Below, in pieces: positions 25,607 to 39,600 of a stretch of 64,000 bases of DNA; the stretch's first letter is position 1; each line of letters begins with the position of its first letter. Location: assembly GCA_029964075.1 (NCBI GenBank), contig CM057141.1, positions 12,834,001 to 12,898,000 on the forward strand, read 5' to 3'. A model generated the notes under the pieces. It did not search any database, had not been told where the DNA came from, and was given only the letters and a program-made list of their open reading frames with translations. Source of the DNA: Patiria pectinifera. Its lineage: Eukaryota > Echinodermata > Asteroidea > Valvatida > Asterinidae. A program made the translations under genes and the position numbers.

Positions 25607-26896
25607 TCGTCCCAGTTTCAAAGAAAGGGGACCTCACCATCCCAGACAACTACCGGGGAATCAGCCTCTCTCAAACTGCTGCCAGGGTTTACAATCGACT
25701 ACTTCTGAATCGCATTCGTCCGGAAGTTGAGAAGATACTCCGTCCCAATCAAAGTGGCTTTCGGCCTCTACGTTCAACCTCATCTCAAATCCTTGCCCTC
25801 AGGCGCCTTATTGAGGAAATTCGTAACCACCAGAAGGAAGCTGCCATCATTTTCATCGATTTCCGTAAAGCATTTGACTCTGTTGACAGACCAACAATGT
25901 TTAAGATCCTGCATGCTTACGGTATCCCGGACCATTAATGCCATCAAAATTATGTATGAAGATACAAGTGCTGTTGTTCTCACTCCCGAAGGTGAATCAG
26001 ATTCGTTCTTCGTCAACACTGGAGTTCTTCAAGGTGATCCTCTCGCCCCCTACCTATTTATCATAGTTCTGGATTATGCCTTGCGGACAGCATTAAATGT
26101 AACCGATGGTCTCACCCTCTCACGCCGTAGGAGTAGTAGACACCCTGCCCAATACCTATCCGACCTAGATCATGCAGATGACATTAGTCTCCTTGCTGAC
26201 ACCCTCCTTGATGCCGAATCTCTCCTCCATAAAGTAGAAGCTTGCTGCAAGTCCGTTGGTCTCTCTCTCAACGCAAAGAAGACTAAGTACATGGTCATCA
26301 ACCCATCTACCTCTGATGATGTCACTGCACTAGATGGCAGTAAGCTCGATAAAGTTGATGACTTCAAGTATCTGGGCTCCTACACCAACACAGCTCATGA
26401 CATCGAGTGTAGAAAAGCTCAAGCTTGGTCTGCTCTGTTCGCACTGACCAAAGTATGGATATCCTCGATCTCCAAGACCACCAAACTTAAGATCTTCAAG
26501 ACCTCAGTAGAATCCATCATCCTCTACGGTTGCGAGTCCTGGACCCTGACCAAACAGATCTCTGCATCCATTGATGGCACCTATACACGGATGTTGCGGG
26601 CTGGGCAGAACGTTTCATGGCAACAACATCTCCCTAACTCTGTTCTGTATGGTGCCCTTCCCCCTATCTCCACCACCATCAGACAGCGTGGCCTTCGGCT
26701 AGCCGGTCACGTTTATCGACATAATGAGTCAGCTAGTCAAGTTCTCCTCTGGAACCCTGAAGCACCTCGACGAAAAAGTCGTCCCAACATGACCCTGAAT
26801 ACATCCATCGAGCTAGAAACTGGTCTGAGTGGTCCATCTCTTTCCAACACTATGCTCGACAGGGACAGTTGGGCCCAGCTCATCAAGTCATCATGA
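25607..26896 (+). pseudogene. LINE reverse transcriptase and C-terminal domain, frameshifted
   Basis: Reverse transcriptase blocks appear in order: DNYRGISL, RIRPEVEKILRPNQSGFR, motif A FIDFRKAFDSV (about 25,852), motif B GVLQGDPLAPYLF (about 26,020), motif C as HADD (about 26,171-26,182; the usual residue before ADD is Y or F), motif D GLSLNAKKTKYM and motif E FKYLGS. The C-terminal part has ILYGCESWTLT, TRMLRAGQNVSW and RGLRLAGHVYR. A small indel near 25,930-25,940, after HAYGIPDH, moves the reading from frame 1 to frame 2, so no intact protein can be made. The frame then stays open for over 300 codons to the TGA at 26,896. The copy is fairly young but inactive. Confidence 0.88.
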
Positions 26897-29513
26897 AAAT
26901 GAATGAATGAAGAAGACAAGAAGTCCCATAGCAAGGGCTGTCAGCGCCAGCCGACATGGCTCTCATGTGTCGCGGTCTAAAGGTACCTTAACATGGATGG
27001 ATTTTGATAAACTATAGCTTGTTGCATAGCGGATGAATAGGCCAACAAGCTGACAAATCGGCAAGGCTTCAGACTTGAACCCTTTGGAGTGAGCCCCAGA
27101 CGTAGGTACATGATGCTCCCAGTTTCGTTTTTGTGTAGTAAGTCCCATAGCAAGGGCTGTCAGCGCCAGCCGACATGGCTCTCATGTGTCGCGGTCTAAA
27201 GGTACCTTAACATGGATGGATTTTGACAAACTATAGCTTGTTGCATAGCGGATGAATAGGCCAACAAGCTGATGAATCGGCAAGTCTTTAGACGCAGGTA
27301 TAAGATGCCCCCAGTTTCGTTTTTGTGCAGTAAGTCCCATAGCAAGGGCTGTCAGCGCCAGCCGACATGGCTCTCATGTGTCGCGGTCTCAAGGTACCTT
27401 AACATGGATGGATTTTGACAAACTATAGCTTGTTGCATAGCGGATAGAAAGGCAAAGAAGCTGACAAATCGGCAAGGCTTCAGACTTGAAACTTTTGGAA
27501 TGAGCCTCCGACGGAGGTATAAGATGCCCCCAGTTTCGTTTTTGTGCAGTAAGTCCTATAACAAGGGCTGTCAGCGCCAGCCGACATGGCTCTCATGTGT
27601 CGCGGTCTCAAGGTACCTTAACATGGATGGATTTTGACAAACTATAGCTTGTTGCATAGCGGATGAAGAGGCAAAAAAGTTGACAAATCGGCAAGGCTTC
27701 AGACTTGAAACTTTTAAAATGAGCCTCAGACGCAGGTATAAGATGCCCCCAGTTTCGTTTTTGTGCAGTAAGTCCCATAACAAGGGCTGTCAGCGCATGC
27801 CGACATGGCTCTCATGTGTCGCGGTTTAAAGGTACCTTAACATGGATGGATTTTGACAAACTATAGCTTGTTGCATAGCGGATAAATAGCCCAACAAACT
27901 GATCAATCGGCAAGTCTTCAGACTTGAAACTTGTGGAGTGAGCTTCAGACGTAAGTACATGATGCCCCCAGTTTCGTTTTTGTGCAGTAAGTCCCATGGC
28001 AAAGGCTGACAGCGCCAGCCGACATGGCTCTCATTGGTCGCGGTCTAAAGGTACCTTAACATGGATGGATTTTGACAAACTATAGCTTGTTGCATAGCGG
28101 ATGAATAGGCCAACAAGCTGACAAATCGGCAAGGCTTCAGACTTGAATCCTTTGGAGAGAGCCCTAGACGTAGGTACATGATGCCCCCAGTTTCGTTTTT
28201 GTGCAGTAAGTCCCATAGCAAGGGCTGTCAGCGGCAGCCGACATGGCTCTCATGTGTCGCGGTCTAAAGGTACCTTGACAGGCCAACTAGCTGACAAATC
28301 GGCAAGTCTTCAGACTTAAACCCTTTGGAGTGAGCTTCAGACGTAGGAACATGATGCCCCAAGTTTCGTTTTTGTGCAGTAAGTCCCATAGCAAGGGCTC
28401 TCTGCGCCAACCGACATAGCTCTCACTTGTCGCGGTCTAAAGTTACCTTAACATGGATGGATTTTGACAAACTATAGCTTGTTGCATAGCGGATAAATAG
28501 GTTAACAAGCTGACAAATCGGCAAGGCTTCAGACTTGAAACTTCTGGAGTGAGCCCCATTCGCAGTTACATGATGCCCCCAGTTTCGTTTTTGTGCATTA
28601 AGTTTCATAGCAAGGGCTGTCAGCGGCAGCCGACATGGCTCTCATGTGTCGCGGTCTAAAGGTACCTTGACATGGCTGGATTTTGACAAACTATAACTTG
28701 CTGCATAGCGGATGAATAGGTTAACAAGCTGATCAATCGGCAAGTCTTCAGACTCGAAACTTTTGGAGTGAGCCCCAGACGTAGGTACATGATGCCCCTA
28801 GTACCGTTTTTGTGCAGTAAGTCCCATAGCAAGGGCTGTAAGCGCCAGCCGACATGGCTCTCATGTGTTGAGGTCTAAAGGTACCTTAACATGGATGGAT
28901 TTTGACAAACTATAGCTTGTTGCATAGTGGATGATTAGGCCAACAAGCTCACAAATCGGCAAGACTTCAGACTTGAAACCTTTGGAGTGAGCCCTAGACG
29001 TAGGTACATGATGCTCCCAGTCTCGTTTTTGTGCAGTAAGTCCCATAGCAAGGGCTGTCAGCGCCAGCCGACATGGCTCTCATGTGTCGCGGTCTAAAGG
29101 TACCTTAACATGAATGGATTTTGACAAAGTATAGCTTGTTGCATAGCGGATGAATATGCCAACAAGCTGACAAATCGGCAAGGCTTTAGACTTGAATTCT
29201 TTGGAGAGAGCCCTAGACGAAGGTACATGATGCCGCCAATTTCGTTTTTGTGCAGTAAGTCCCATAGCAAGGGCTGTCAGCGGCAGCCGACATGGCTCTC
29301 ATGTGTCGCGGACTAAAGGTACCTTAACATGGATGGATTTTGACAAACTATAGCTTGTTGCATAGCGGATGAATAGGCCAACAAGCTGACAAATCGGCAA
29401 GGCTTCAGACTTGAATCCTGTGGAGAGAGCCCTAGACGTAGGTACATGATGCTCCTAGTTTCGTTTTTGTGCAGTAAGTCCCATAGCAAGGGCTGTCAGC
29501 GCCAGCCGACATA

Positions 29514-32500
29514 GCTCTCACTTGTCGCGGTCTAAAGTTACCTTAACATAGATGGATTTTGACAATCTATAGCTTGATGCATAGCGGATGAATAGTCCAA
29601 CAAGCTAACAAATCGGGAAGGCTTCAGACTGGAAACTTTTGGAGTGAGCCCCGGACGCATGTACATGATGCCCCCAGTTTCGTTTTTGTGCAGTAAGTCC
29701 CATAACAAGGGCTGTCAGCGCCAGCCGACATGGCTCTCATGTGTCGCCTTCTAAAGGTACCTTAACATAGATGGATTTTGACAAACTATAGCTTGTTGCA
29801 TAGCGGATGAATAGGCAAAGAAGCTGACAAATCGGCAAGGCTTCAGACTTGAAACTTTTGGAATAAGCCTCCGACGCAGGTATAAGCTACCCCCAGTTTC
29901 GTTTTTGTGCAGTAAGTCCCATAACAAGGGCTGTCAGCGCCAGCCGACATGGCTCTCATGTGTCGCGGTCTAAAGGTACTTTAACATGGATGGATTTTGA
30001 CAAACTATAACTTGTTGCATAGCGGATGAATAGGCCAACAAGCTGATCAATCGGCAAGTCTTTAGACTTGAAACTTGTGGAATGAGCTTCAGACGTAAGT
30101 ACATGATGCCCCCAGTTTCGTTTTTGTGCAGTAAGTCCCATAGCAAAGGCTGTCAGCGCCAGCCGACATGGTTCTCATGTGTCGCGGTCTAAAGGTACCT
30201 TAACATGGATGGATTTTGACAAACTATAGCTTGTTGCATAGCGGATAAATAGCCCAACAAGCTGATCAATCGGCAAGTCTTCAGACTTGAAACTTGTGGA
30301 GTGAGCTTCAGACGTAAGTACATGATGCCCCCAGTTTCGTTTTTGTGCAGTAAGTCCCATAGCAAAGGCTGTCAGCGCCAGCCGACATGGTTCTCATGTG
30401 TCGCGGTCTAAAGGTACCTTACCATGGATGGATTTAGACAAACTAAAGCTTGTTGCATAGCGGATGAATAGGCCAACAAGCTGACAAATCAGCAAGCCTT
30501 CAGACTTGAAACTTTTGGAGTGAGTCCCAGACGTAGGTACATGATGCCCCAAGTTTCGTTTTTGTGCAGTAAGTCCCATAGCAAGGGCTGTCAGCGCCAG
30601 CCGACATGGCTCTCATGTGTCGTGGTCTAAAGGTACCTTAACATGGATGGATTTTAACAAGCTATAACTTGTTGCATAGCGGATGAATATGCCAACAAGC
30701 TGACAAATCGGCAAGGCTTTTTACTTGAATCCTTTGGAGAAAGCCCTAGACGTAGGTACATAATGCCGCCAGTTTCGTTTTTGTGCAGTAAGTCCCATAG
30801 CAAGGGCTGTCAGCGGCAGCCGACATGGCTCTCATGTGTCGCGGACTAAATTTACTTTAACATGGATGGATTTTGACAAACTATAGCTTGTTGCATAGCG
30901 GATGAATAGTCCAACAAGCTGACAAATCGGCAAGTCTTCAGACTTGAACCCTTTGGAGTGAGCCCCAGACGTAGGTACATGATGCTCCCAGTTTCGTTTT
31001 TGTGCAGTAAGTCCCATAGCAAGGGCTGTCAGCGCCAGCCGACATAGCTCTCACTTGTCGCGGTCTAAAGTTACCTTAACATAGATGGATTTTGACAATC
31101 TATAGCTTGATGCATAGCGGATGAATAGGCCAACAAGCTGACAAATCGGCAAGGCTTCAGACTTGAAACTTTTGGAGTGAGTCCCATTCGCAGTTACATG
31201 ATGCCCCCAGTTTCGTTTTTGTGCATTAAGTTTCATAGCAAGGGCTGTCAGCGCCAGCCGACATGGCTTTCATGTGTCGCGGTCTAAAGGTACCTTAGCA
31301 TGGCTGGATTTTGACAAACTATAACTTGTTGCATAGCGGATGAATAAGCCAACAAGCTGACAAATCGGCAAGGCTTCAGACTTGAAACTTTTGGAATGAG
31401 CCTCCGACGCAGGTATAAGATGCCCCCAGTTTCGTTTTTTTGGCAGTAAGTCCCATAACAAGGGCTGTCAGCGCCAGCCGACATGGCTCTCATGTGTCGC
31501 GGTCTAAAGGTACCTTAACATGGATGGATTTTGACAAACTATAGCTTGTTCCATAGCAGATAAATAGCCCAACAAGCTGATCAATCGGCAAGTCTTCAGA
31601 CTTGAAACTTGTTGAGTGAGCTTCAGACGTAAGTACATGATGCCCCCAGTTTCGTTTTTGTGCAGTAAGTCCCATAGCAAAGGCTGTCAGCGCCAGCCGA
31701 CATGGTTCTCATGTGTCGCGGTCTAAAGGTACCTTACCATAGATGGATTTTCACAAACTAAAGCTTGTTGCATAGCGGATGAATAGGCCAACAAGCTGAA
31801 AAATCAGCAAGCCTTCAGACTTGAAACTTTTGGAGTGAGCTTCAGACGTATGTACATGATGCCCCAAGTTTCGTTTTTGTGCAGTAAGTCCCATAGCAAG
31901 GGCTGTCAGCGCCAGCCGACATGGCTCTCATGTGTCGAGGTCTAAAGGTACCTTAACATGGATGGATTTTGACAAACTATAGCTTGTTGCATAGTGGATG
32001 ATTAGGCCAACAAGCTCACAAATCGGCAAGGCTTCAGACTTGAAACCTTCGGAGTGAGGCCTAGACGTAGGTACATGATGCACCCAGTCTCGTTTTTGTG
32101 CAGTAAGTCCCATAGCAAGGGCTGTCAGCGCCAGCCGACATGGCTCTCATGTGTCGCGGTCTAAAGGTACCTTAACATGGATGGATTTTGACAAACTATA
32201 GCTTGTTGCATAGCGGATGAATATGCCAACAAGCTGACAAATCGGCAAGGCTTTAGACTTGAATCCTTTGGAGAGAGCCCTAGACGTAGGTACATGATGC
32301 CGCCAGTTTCGTTTTTGTGCAGTAAGTCCCATAGCAAGGGCTGTCAGCGGCAGCCGACATGGCTCTCATGTGTCGCGGACTAAATTTACTTTAACATGGA
32401 TGGATTTTGACAAACTATAACTTGTTGCATAGCGGATGAATAGTCCAACAAGCTGACAAATCGGCAAGTCTTCAGACTTGAACCCTTTGGAGTGAGCCCC

Positions 32501-35500
32501 AGACGTAGGTACATGATGCTCCCAGTTTCGTTTTTGTGCAGTAAGTCCCATAGCAAGGGCTGTCAGCGCCAGCCGACATAGCTCTCACTTGTCGCGGTCT
32601 AAAGTTACCTTAACATAGATGGATTTTGACAATCTATAGCTTGACGCAAAGCGGATGAATAGGCCAACAAGCTGACAAATCGGCAAGGCTTCAGACTTGA
32701 AACTTTTGGAGTGAGTCCCATTAGCAGTTACATGATGCCCCCAGTTTCGTTTTTGTGCATTAAGTTTCATAGCAAGGGCTGTCAGCGCCAGCCGACATGG
32801 CTTTCATGTGTCGCGGTCTAAAGGTACCTTAGCATGGCTGGATTTTGACAAACTATAGCTTGTTGCATAGCGGATGAATAGGCCAACAAGCTGACAAATC
32901 GGCAAGGCTTCAGACTTGAAACTTTTGGAATGAGCCTCCGACGCAGGTATAAGATGCCCCCAGTTTCGTTTTTTTTGCAGTAAGTCCCATAACAAGGGCT
33001 GTCAGCGCCAGCCGACATGGCTCTCATGTGTCGCGGTCTAAAGGTACCTTAACATGGATGGATTTTGACAAACTATAGCTTGTTCCATAGCAGATAAATA
33101 GCCCAACAAGCTGATCAATCGGCAAGTCTTCAGACTTGAAACTTGTTGAGTGAGCTTCAGACGTAAGTACATGATGCCCCCAGTTTCGTTTTTGTGCAGT
33201 AAGTCCCATAGCAAAGGCTGTCAGCGCCAGCCGACATGGTTCTCATGTGTCGCGGTCTAAAGGTACCTTACCATAGATGGATTTTCACAAACTGAAGCTT
33301 GTTGCATAGCGGATGAATAGGCCAACAAGCTGAAAAATCAGCAAGCCTTCAGACTTGAAACTTTTGGAGTGAGCTTCAGACGTATGTACATGATGCCCCA
33401 AGTTTCGTTTTTGTGCAGTAAGTCCCATAGCAAGGGCTGTCAGCGCCAGCCGACATGGCTCTCATGTGTCGAGGTCTAAAGGTACCTTAACATGGATGGA
33501 TTTTGACAAACTATAGCTTGTTGCATAGTGGATGATTAGGCCAACAAGCTCACAAATCGGCAAGGCTTCAGACTTGAAACCTTCGGAGTGAGGCCTAGAC
33601 GTAGGTACATGATGCACCCAGTCTCGTTTTTGTGCAGTAAGTCCCATAGTAAGGGCTGTCAGCGCCAGCCGACATGGCTCTCATGTGTCGCGGTCTAAAT
33701 GTACCTTAACATGGATGGATTTTGACAAACTATAGCTTGTTGCATAGCGGATGAATATGCCAACAAGCTGACAAATCGGCAAGGCTTTAGACTTGAATCC
33801 TTTGGAGAGAGCCCTAGACGTAGGTACATGATGCCGCCAGTTTCGTTTTTGTGCAGTAAGTCCCATAGCAAGGGCTGTCAGCGGCAGCCGACATGGCTCT
33901 CATGTGTCGCGGACTAAATTTACTTTAACATGGATGGATTTTGACAAACTATAACTTGTTGCATAGCGGATGAATAGTCCAACAAGCTGACAAATCGGCA
34001 AGTCTTCAGACTTGAACCCTTTGGAGTGAGCCCCAGACGTAGGTACATGATGCTCCCAGTTTCGTTTTTGTGCAGTAAGTCCCATAGCAAGGGCTGTCAG
34101 CGCCAGCCGACATAGCTCTCACTTGTCGCGGTCTAAAGTTACCTTAACATAGATGGATTTTGACAATCTATAGCTTGATGCAAAGCAGATGAATAGGCCA
34201 ACAAGCTGACAAATCGGCAAGGCTTCAGACTTGAAACTTTTGGAGTGAGTCCCATTAGCAGTTACATGATGCCCCCAGTTTCGTTTTTGTGCATTAAGTT
34301 TCATAGCAAGGGCTGTCAGCGCCAGCCGACATGGCTTTCATGTGTCGCGGTCTAAAGGTACCTTAGCATGGCTGGATTTTGACAAACTATAGCTTGTTGC
34401 ATAGCGGATGAATAGGCCAACAAGCTGACAAATCGGCAAGGCTTCAGACTTGAAACTTTTGGAATGAGCCTCCGACGCAGGTATAAGATGCCCCCAGTTT
34501 CGTTTTTTTTTTGCAGTAAGTCCCATAACAAGGGCTGTCAGCGCCAGCCGACATGGCTCTCATGTGTCGCGGTCTAAAGGTACCTTAACATGGATGGATT
34601 TTGACAAACTATAGCTTGTTCCATAGCAGATAAATAGCCCAACAAGCTGATCAATCGGCAAGTCTTCAGACTTGAAACTTGTTGAGTGAGCTTCAGACGT
34701 AAGTACATGATGCCCCCAGTTTCGTTTTTGTGCAGTAAGTCCCATAGCAAAGGCTGTCAGCGCCAGCCGACATGGTTCTCATGTGTCGCGGTCTAAAGGT
34801 ACCTTACCATAGATGGATTTTCACAAACTAAAGCTTGTTGCATAGCGGATGAATAGGCCAACAAGCTGACAAATCAGCAAGCCTTCAGACTTGAAACTTT
34901 TGGAGTGATCCCCAGACGTATGTACATGATGCCCCCAGTTTCGTTTTTGTGCAGTAAGTCCCATAGCAAGGGCAGTCGGCGCCAGCCGACATGGCTCTCA
35001 TGTGTCGCGGTCTAAAAGTACCGCAACAAGGATGGATTTTGACAAACTATAGCTTGTTGCATAGCGGATGAATATGCCAAAAAGTTGACAAATCGGCAAG
35101 GCTTCAGACTTGAAACTTTTGGAGTGAGCCCCAGACGCAAGTACATGATGCCCCCAGTTTCGTTTTTGTGCAGTAAGTCCCATAGCAAAGGCTGTCAGCG
35201 CCAGCCGACATGGTTCTCATGTGTCGCGGTCTAAAGGTACCTTACCATAGATGGATTTTCACAAACTAAAGCTTGTTGCATAGCGGATGAATAGGCCAAC
35301 AAGCTGACAAATCAGCAAGCCTTCAGACTTAAAACTTTTGGAGTGAACCCCAGACGTATGTACATGATGCCCCAAGTTTCGTTTTTGTGCAGTAAGTCCC
35401 ATAGCAAGGGCTGTCAGCGCCAGCCGACATGGCTCTCATGTGTCGAGGTCTAAAGGTACCTTAACATGGATGGATTTTGACAAACTATAGCTTGTTGCAT

Positions 35501-36640
35501 AGTGGATGATTAGGCCAACAAGCTCACAAATCGGCAAGGCTTCAGACTTGAAACCTTTGGAGTGAGGCCTAGACGTAGGTACATGATGCACCCAGTCTCG
35601 TTTTTGTGCAGTAAGTCCCATATCAAGGGCTGTCAGCGCCAGCCGACATGGCTCTCATGTGTCGCGGTCTAAAGGTACCTTAACATGGATGGATTTTTAC
35701 AAACTATAGCTTGTTACATAGCGGATGAATATGCAAACAAGCTGACAAATCGGCAAGGCTTTAGACTTGAATCCTTTGGACAGAGCCCTAGACGTAGGTA
35801 CATGATGCACCCAGTCTCGTTTTTGTGCAGTAAGTCCCATAGCAAGGGCTGTCAGCGGCAGCCGACATGGTTCTCATGTGTCGCGGACTAAATTTACCTT
35901 AACATGGATGGATTTTGACAAACTATAGCTTGTTGCATAGCGGATGAATAGTCCAACAAGCTGACAAATCGGCAAGTCTTCAGACTTGAACCCTTTGGGT
36001 CTAAAGTTACCTTAACATAGATGGATTTTGACAATCTATAGCTTGTTGCATAGCGGATGAATAGGCAAACAAGCTGACAAATCGGCAAGGTTTCAGACTT
36101 GAAACTTTTGGAGTGAGCTCCATTCGCAGTTACATGATGCCCCCAGTTTCGTTTTTGTGCATTAAGTTTCATAGCAAGGGCTGTCAGCGCCAGCCGACAT
36201 GGCTCTCATGTGTCGCGGTCTAAAGGTACCTTAACATGGATGGATTTTTACAAACTATAGCTTGTTGCATAGCGGATGAATAGGCCAACAAGCTGACAAA
36301 TCGGCAAGGCTTCAGACTTGAAACTTTTGGAATAATCCTCCGACGCAGGTATAAGATGCCCCCAGTTTCGTTGTTGTGCAGTAAGTCCCATAGAGAGGGC
36401 TGTCAGCGGCAGCCGACATGGCTCTCATGTGTCGCGGACTAAAGTTACCTTTACATGGATGGATTTTGACAAAACTATAGCTTGTTGCATAGCGGATGAA
36501 TAGGCCAACAAGCTGACAAGTCGGCAAGGCTTCAGACTTGAAACTTTTGGAGTGATCCCCAGACGTATGTACATGATGCCCCCAGTTTCGTTTTTGTGCA
36601 GTAAGTCCCATAGCAAGGGCAGTCGGCGCCAGCCGACATG
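29514..36640 (-). repeat. Seven-monomer higher-order repeat, about 1534 bp, four or more copies
   Basis: A monomer with gctctcacttgtcgcggtct and gacaatctatagcttga recurs at about 29,514, 31,048, 32,582 and 34,116, exactly 1534 bp apart. Between them comes the same series of distinguishable monomers: one with ccgacgcaggtataag, one with aagtacatg and ctgatcaatcgg, one with accttaccat, one with gtcgaggtct, one with tatgccaacaag, and one with gaaccctttgg. The first copy lacks the gtcgaggtct unit and doubles the ctgatcaatcgg unit. The last copies are rearranged, with an accgcaacaagg monomer inserted near 35,020 and again near 36,665. Confidence 0.88.
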
Positions 36641-39600
36641 GCTCTCATGTGTCGCGGTCTAAAGGTACCGCAACAAGGATGGATTTTGACAAACTATAGC
36701 TTGTTGCATAGCGGATGAATATGCCAAAAAGTTGACAAATCGGCAAGGCTTCAGACTTGAAACTTTTGGAGTGAGCCCCAGACGCAAGTACATGATGCCC
36801 CCAGTTTCGTTTTTGTGCAGTAAGTCCCATAGCAAGGGCTGTCAGCGCCAGCCGACATGGCACTCATGTGTCGCGGTCTAAGGGTACCTTAACATGGATG
36901 GATTTTGACAAACTATAGCTTTTTGCAAAGCGGATGAATAGTCCAACAAGTTGACAGATCGGCAAGGCTTTAGACTTAAAACTTTTGGAGTGAGCCCCAG
37001 ACGCAGGTACATGATGCCCCCAGTTTCGTTTTTGTGCAGTAAGTCCCATAGCAATGGCTGTCAGCGCCAGCCGACATGGCTCTCATGTGTCGCGGTCTAA
37101 AGGTACCTCAACAAGGATGGATTTTGACAAACTATAGCTTGTTGCATAGTGGATGAATAGGCCAACAAGTTGACAAATCGGCAGGGCTTCAGACTGGAAA
37201 CTTTTGGAGTGAGCCCCAGACGCCACTACATGATGCCCCCAGTTTCGTTTTTGTACAGTAAGTCCCATAGCAAGGGCTGTCAGCGCCAGCCGACATGGCT
37301 CTCATGTGTCGCGGTCTAAAGGTACCTTAACATAGATGGATTTTGACAAACTATAGCTTGTTGCAAAGCGGATGAATAGTCCAACAAGCTCACAAATCGG
37401 CAAGGCTTCAGACTGGAAACTTTTGGAGTGAGCCCCAGACGCAGGTACATGATTCCCCCAGTTTCGTTTTTGTGCAGTAAGTCCCACAGCAAGGGCTGTC
37501 AGCGCCAGCCGACATGGCTCTCATGTGTCGCGGTCTAAAGGTACCTTAACATGGATGGATTTTGACAAACTATAGCTTGTTGCATAGCGGATGAATAGGC
37601 CAACAAGCTGACAAATCGGCAAGGCTTCAGACTTGAATCCTGTAGAGAGAGCCCTAGACGTTGGTACATGATGCCGCCAGTTTCGTTTTTGTGCAGTAAG
37701 TCCCATAGCAAGGGCTGTCAGCGCCAGCCGACATGGCTCTCATGTGTCGCGGTCTAAAGGTACCTTAACATGGTTGAATTTTGACAAACTATAGCTTGTT
37801 GCATAGCGGATGAATAGGCCAACAAGCTGACATATCGTCAAGGCTTCAGACTTGAAACTTCTGGAGTGAGCCCCAGACGTAGGTACATGATGCCCCCAGT
37901 TTCGTTTTTGTGCAGTAAGTCCCATAGCAAGGGCTGTCACCGCCAGGCGACATGGCTCTCATGTGTCGCGGTCTAAAGGTACCTTAACATAGATGGATTT
38001 TGACAAAGTATAGCTTGTTGCATAGCGGATGAATAGGCCAACAATCTGACAAATCGGCAAGTCTTTCGACTTGAAACTTTTGGAGTGAGCCCCCGAACGT
38101 TAGTATAAGATGCCCCCAGTTTCGTTTTTGTGCAGTAAGTCCCATAGCAAGGGCTGCCAGCGCCAGCCGACATGGCTCTCATGTGTCGCGGTCTAAAGGT
38201 ACCTTAACATGGATGGATTTTGACAAACTATAGCTTGTTGCAAAGCGGATGAATAGTCCAATAAGGTGACAAATCGGTAAGGCTTCAAACTGGCAACTTT
38301 TGGAGTGGGCCCAAACGTAGGTACATGATGCCCCCAGTTTCGTTTTTGTGCAGTAAGTCCCATAGCAATGGCTGTCAGCGCCAGCCTTCATGGCTCTCAT
38401 GTGTCGCGGTCTAAAGGTACCTTAACATGGATGGATTTTGACAAACTATAGCTTGTTGCATAGCGGATGAATAGGCCAACAAGCTGACAAATCGGCAAGT
38501 CTTTCGACTTTAAACTTTTGGAGTGAGCCCCCCATAACGTTTGTATAAGATGCCCCCAGTTTCGTTTTTGTGCAGTAAGTCCCATAGCAAGGGCTGCCAG
38601 CGCCAGCCGACATGGCTCTCATGTGTCGCGGTCTAAAGGTACCTTAACATGGATGGATTTTGACAAACTATAGCTTGTTGCAAAGCGGATGAATAGTCCA
38701 ATAAGGTGACAAATCGGTAAGGCTTCAAACTGGCAACTTTTGGAGTGAGCCCCAGACGTAGGTACATGATGCTCCCAGTCTCGTTTTTGCGCAGTAAGTC
38801 CCATAGCAATGGCTGTCAGCGCCTGCCGACATGGCTCTCATGTGTCGCGGTCTAAAAGTACCTTAACATAAATGGATTTTGACAAAGTATAGCTTGTTGC
38901 AAAGCGGATGAATAGTCCAACAAGCTGACAAATCGGCAAGGCTTCAGACCTGACAGTTTTGGAGTGAGCCCCAGACGCAGGTACATGATGCCCCCAGTTT
39001 CGTTTTTGTGCAGTAAGTCCCTTAGCAAGGGCTGTCAGCGCCAGCCGACATGGCTCTCATGTGTCGCTGTCTAAAGGTACCTTAACATGGATGGATTTTA
39101 ACAAACTATAGCTTGTTGCATAGCGGATGAATAGGCCAACAAGCTGACATATCGTCAAGGCTTCAGACTTGAAACTTCTGGAGTGAGCCCCAGACGTAGG
39201 TACATGATGCCCCCAGTTTCGTTTTGGTGCACTAAGTCCCATAGCAAGGGCTGTCAGCGCCAGCCGACATGGCTCTCATGTGTCGCGGTCTAAAGGTACC
39301 TTAACATAAATGGATTTTAACAAACTATATCTTGTTGCATAGCGGATGAATAGGCCAACAAGCTGACAAATCGGCAGGGCTTCAGACTTGAAACTTCTGC
39401 AGTGAGCCTCAGACGTAGGTACATGATGCCCCCAGTTTCGTTTTTGTGCAGTAAGTCCCATAGCAAGGGCTGTCAGCGGCAGCCGACATGGCTCTCATGT
39501 GTCGCGGTCTAAAGGTACCTTAACATGGATGGATTTTAACAAACTATAGCTTGTTGCATAGCAGATGAATAGGCCAACAAGCTGACAAATCGGAAGGGCT

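Larger units (their letters stand above)
25052..26920 (+). mobile_element. 5'-truncated non-LTR retrotransposon (LINE), RTE-like
   Basis: This segment interrupts one satellite monomer between gtgcagt and aagtcccat without loss of satellite bases. It encodes, on the plus strand, the reverse transcriptase and C-terminal part of an apurinic-endonuclease type LINE; the endonuclease domain is absent, so the copy is 5'-truncated. The stop codon at 26,894-26,896 is followed by an atgaatgaatgaagaag tail with no poly(A), as in RTE-type elements. The clade name is from general pattern (YLGS, ILYGCESWTLT, TRMLRA, SWQQHL blocks) and tentative. No clear target-site duplication is visible. The copy is dead: an in-frame TAA, an internal insertion and a frameshift. 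Confidence 0.9.

Noticed and set aside
25052..26920. Active retrotransposon
   Set aside because: It lacks the endonuclease, has an in-frame stop, an internal insertion and a frameshift.
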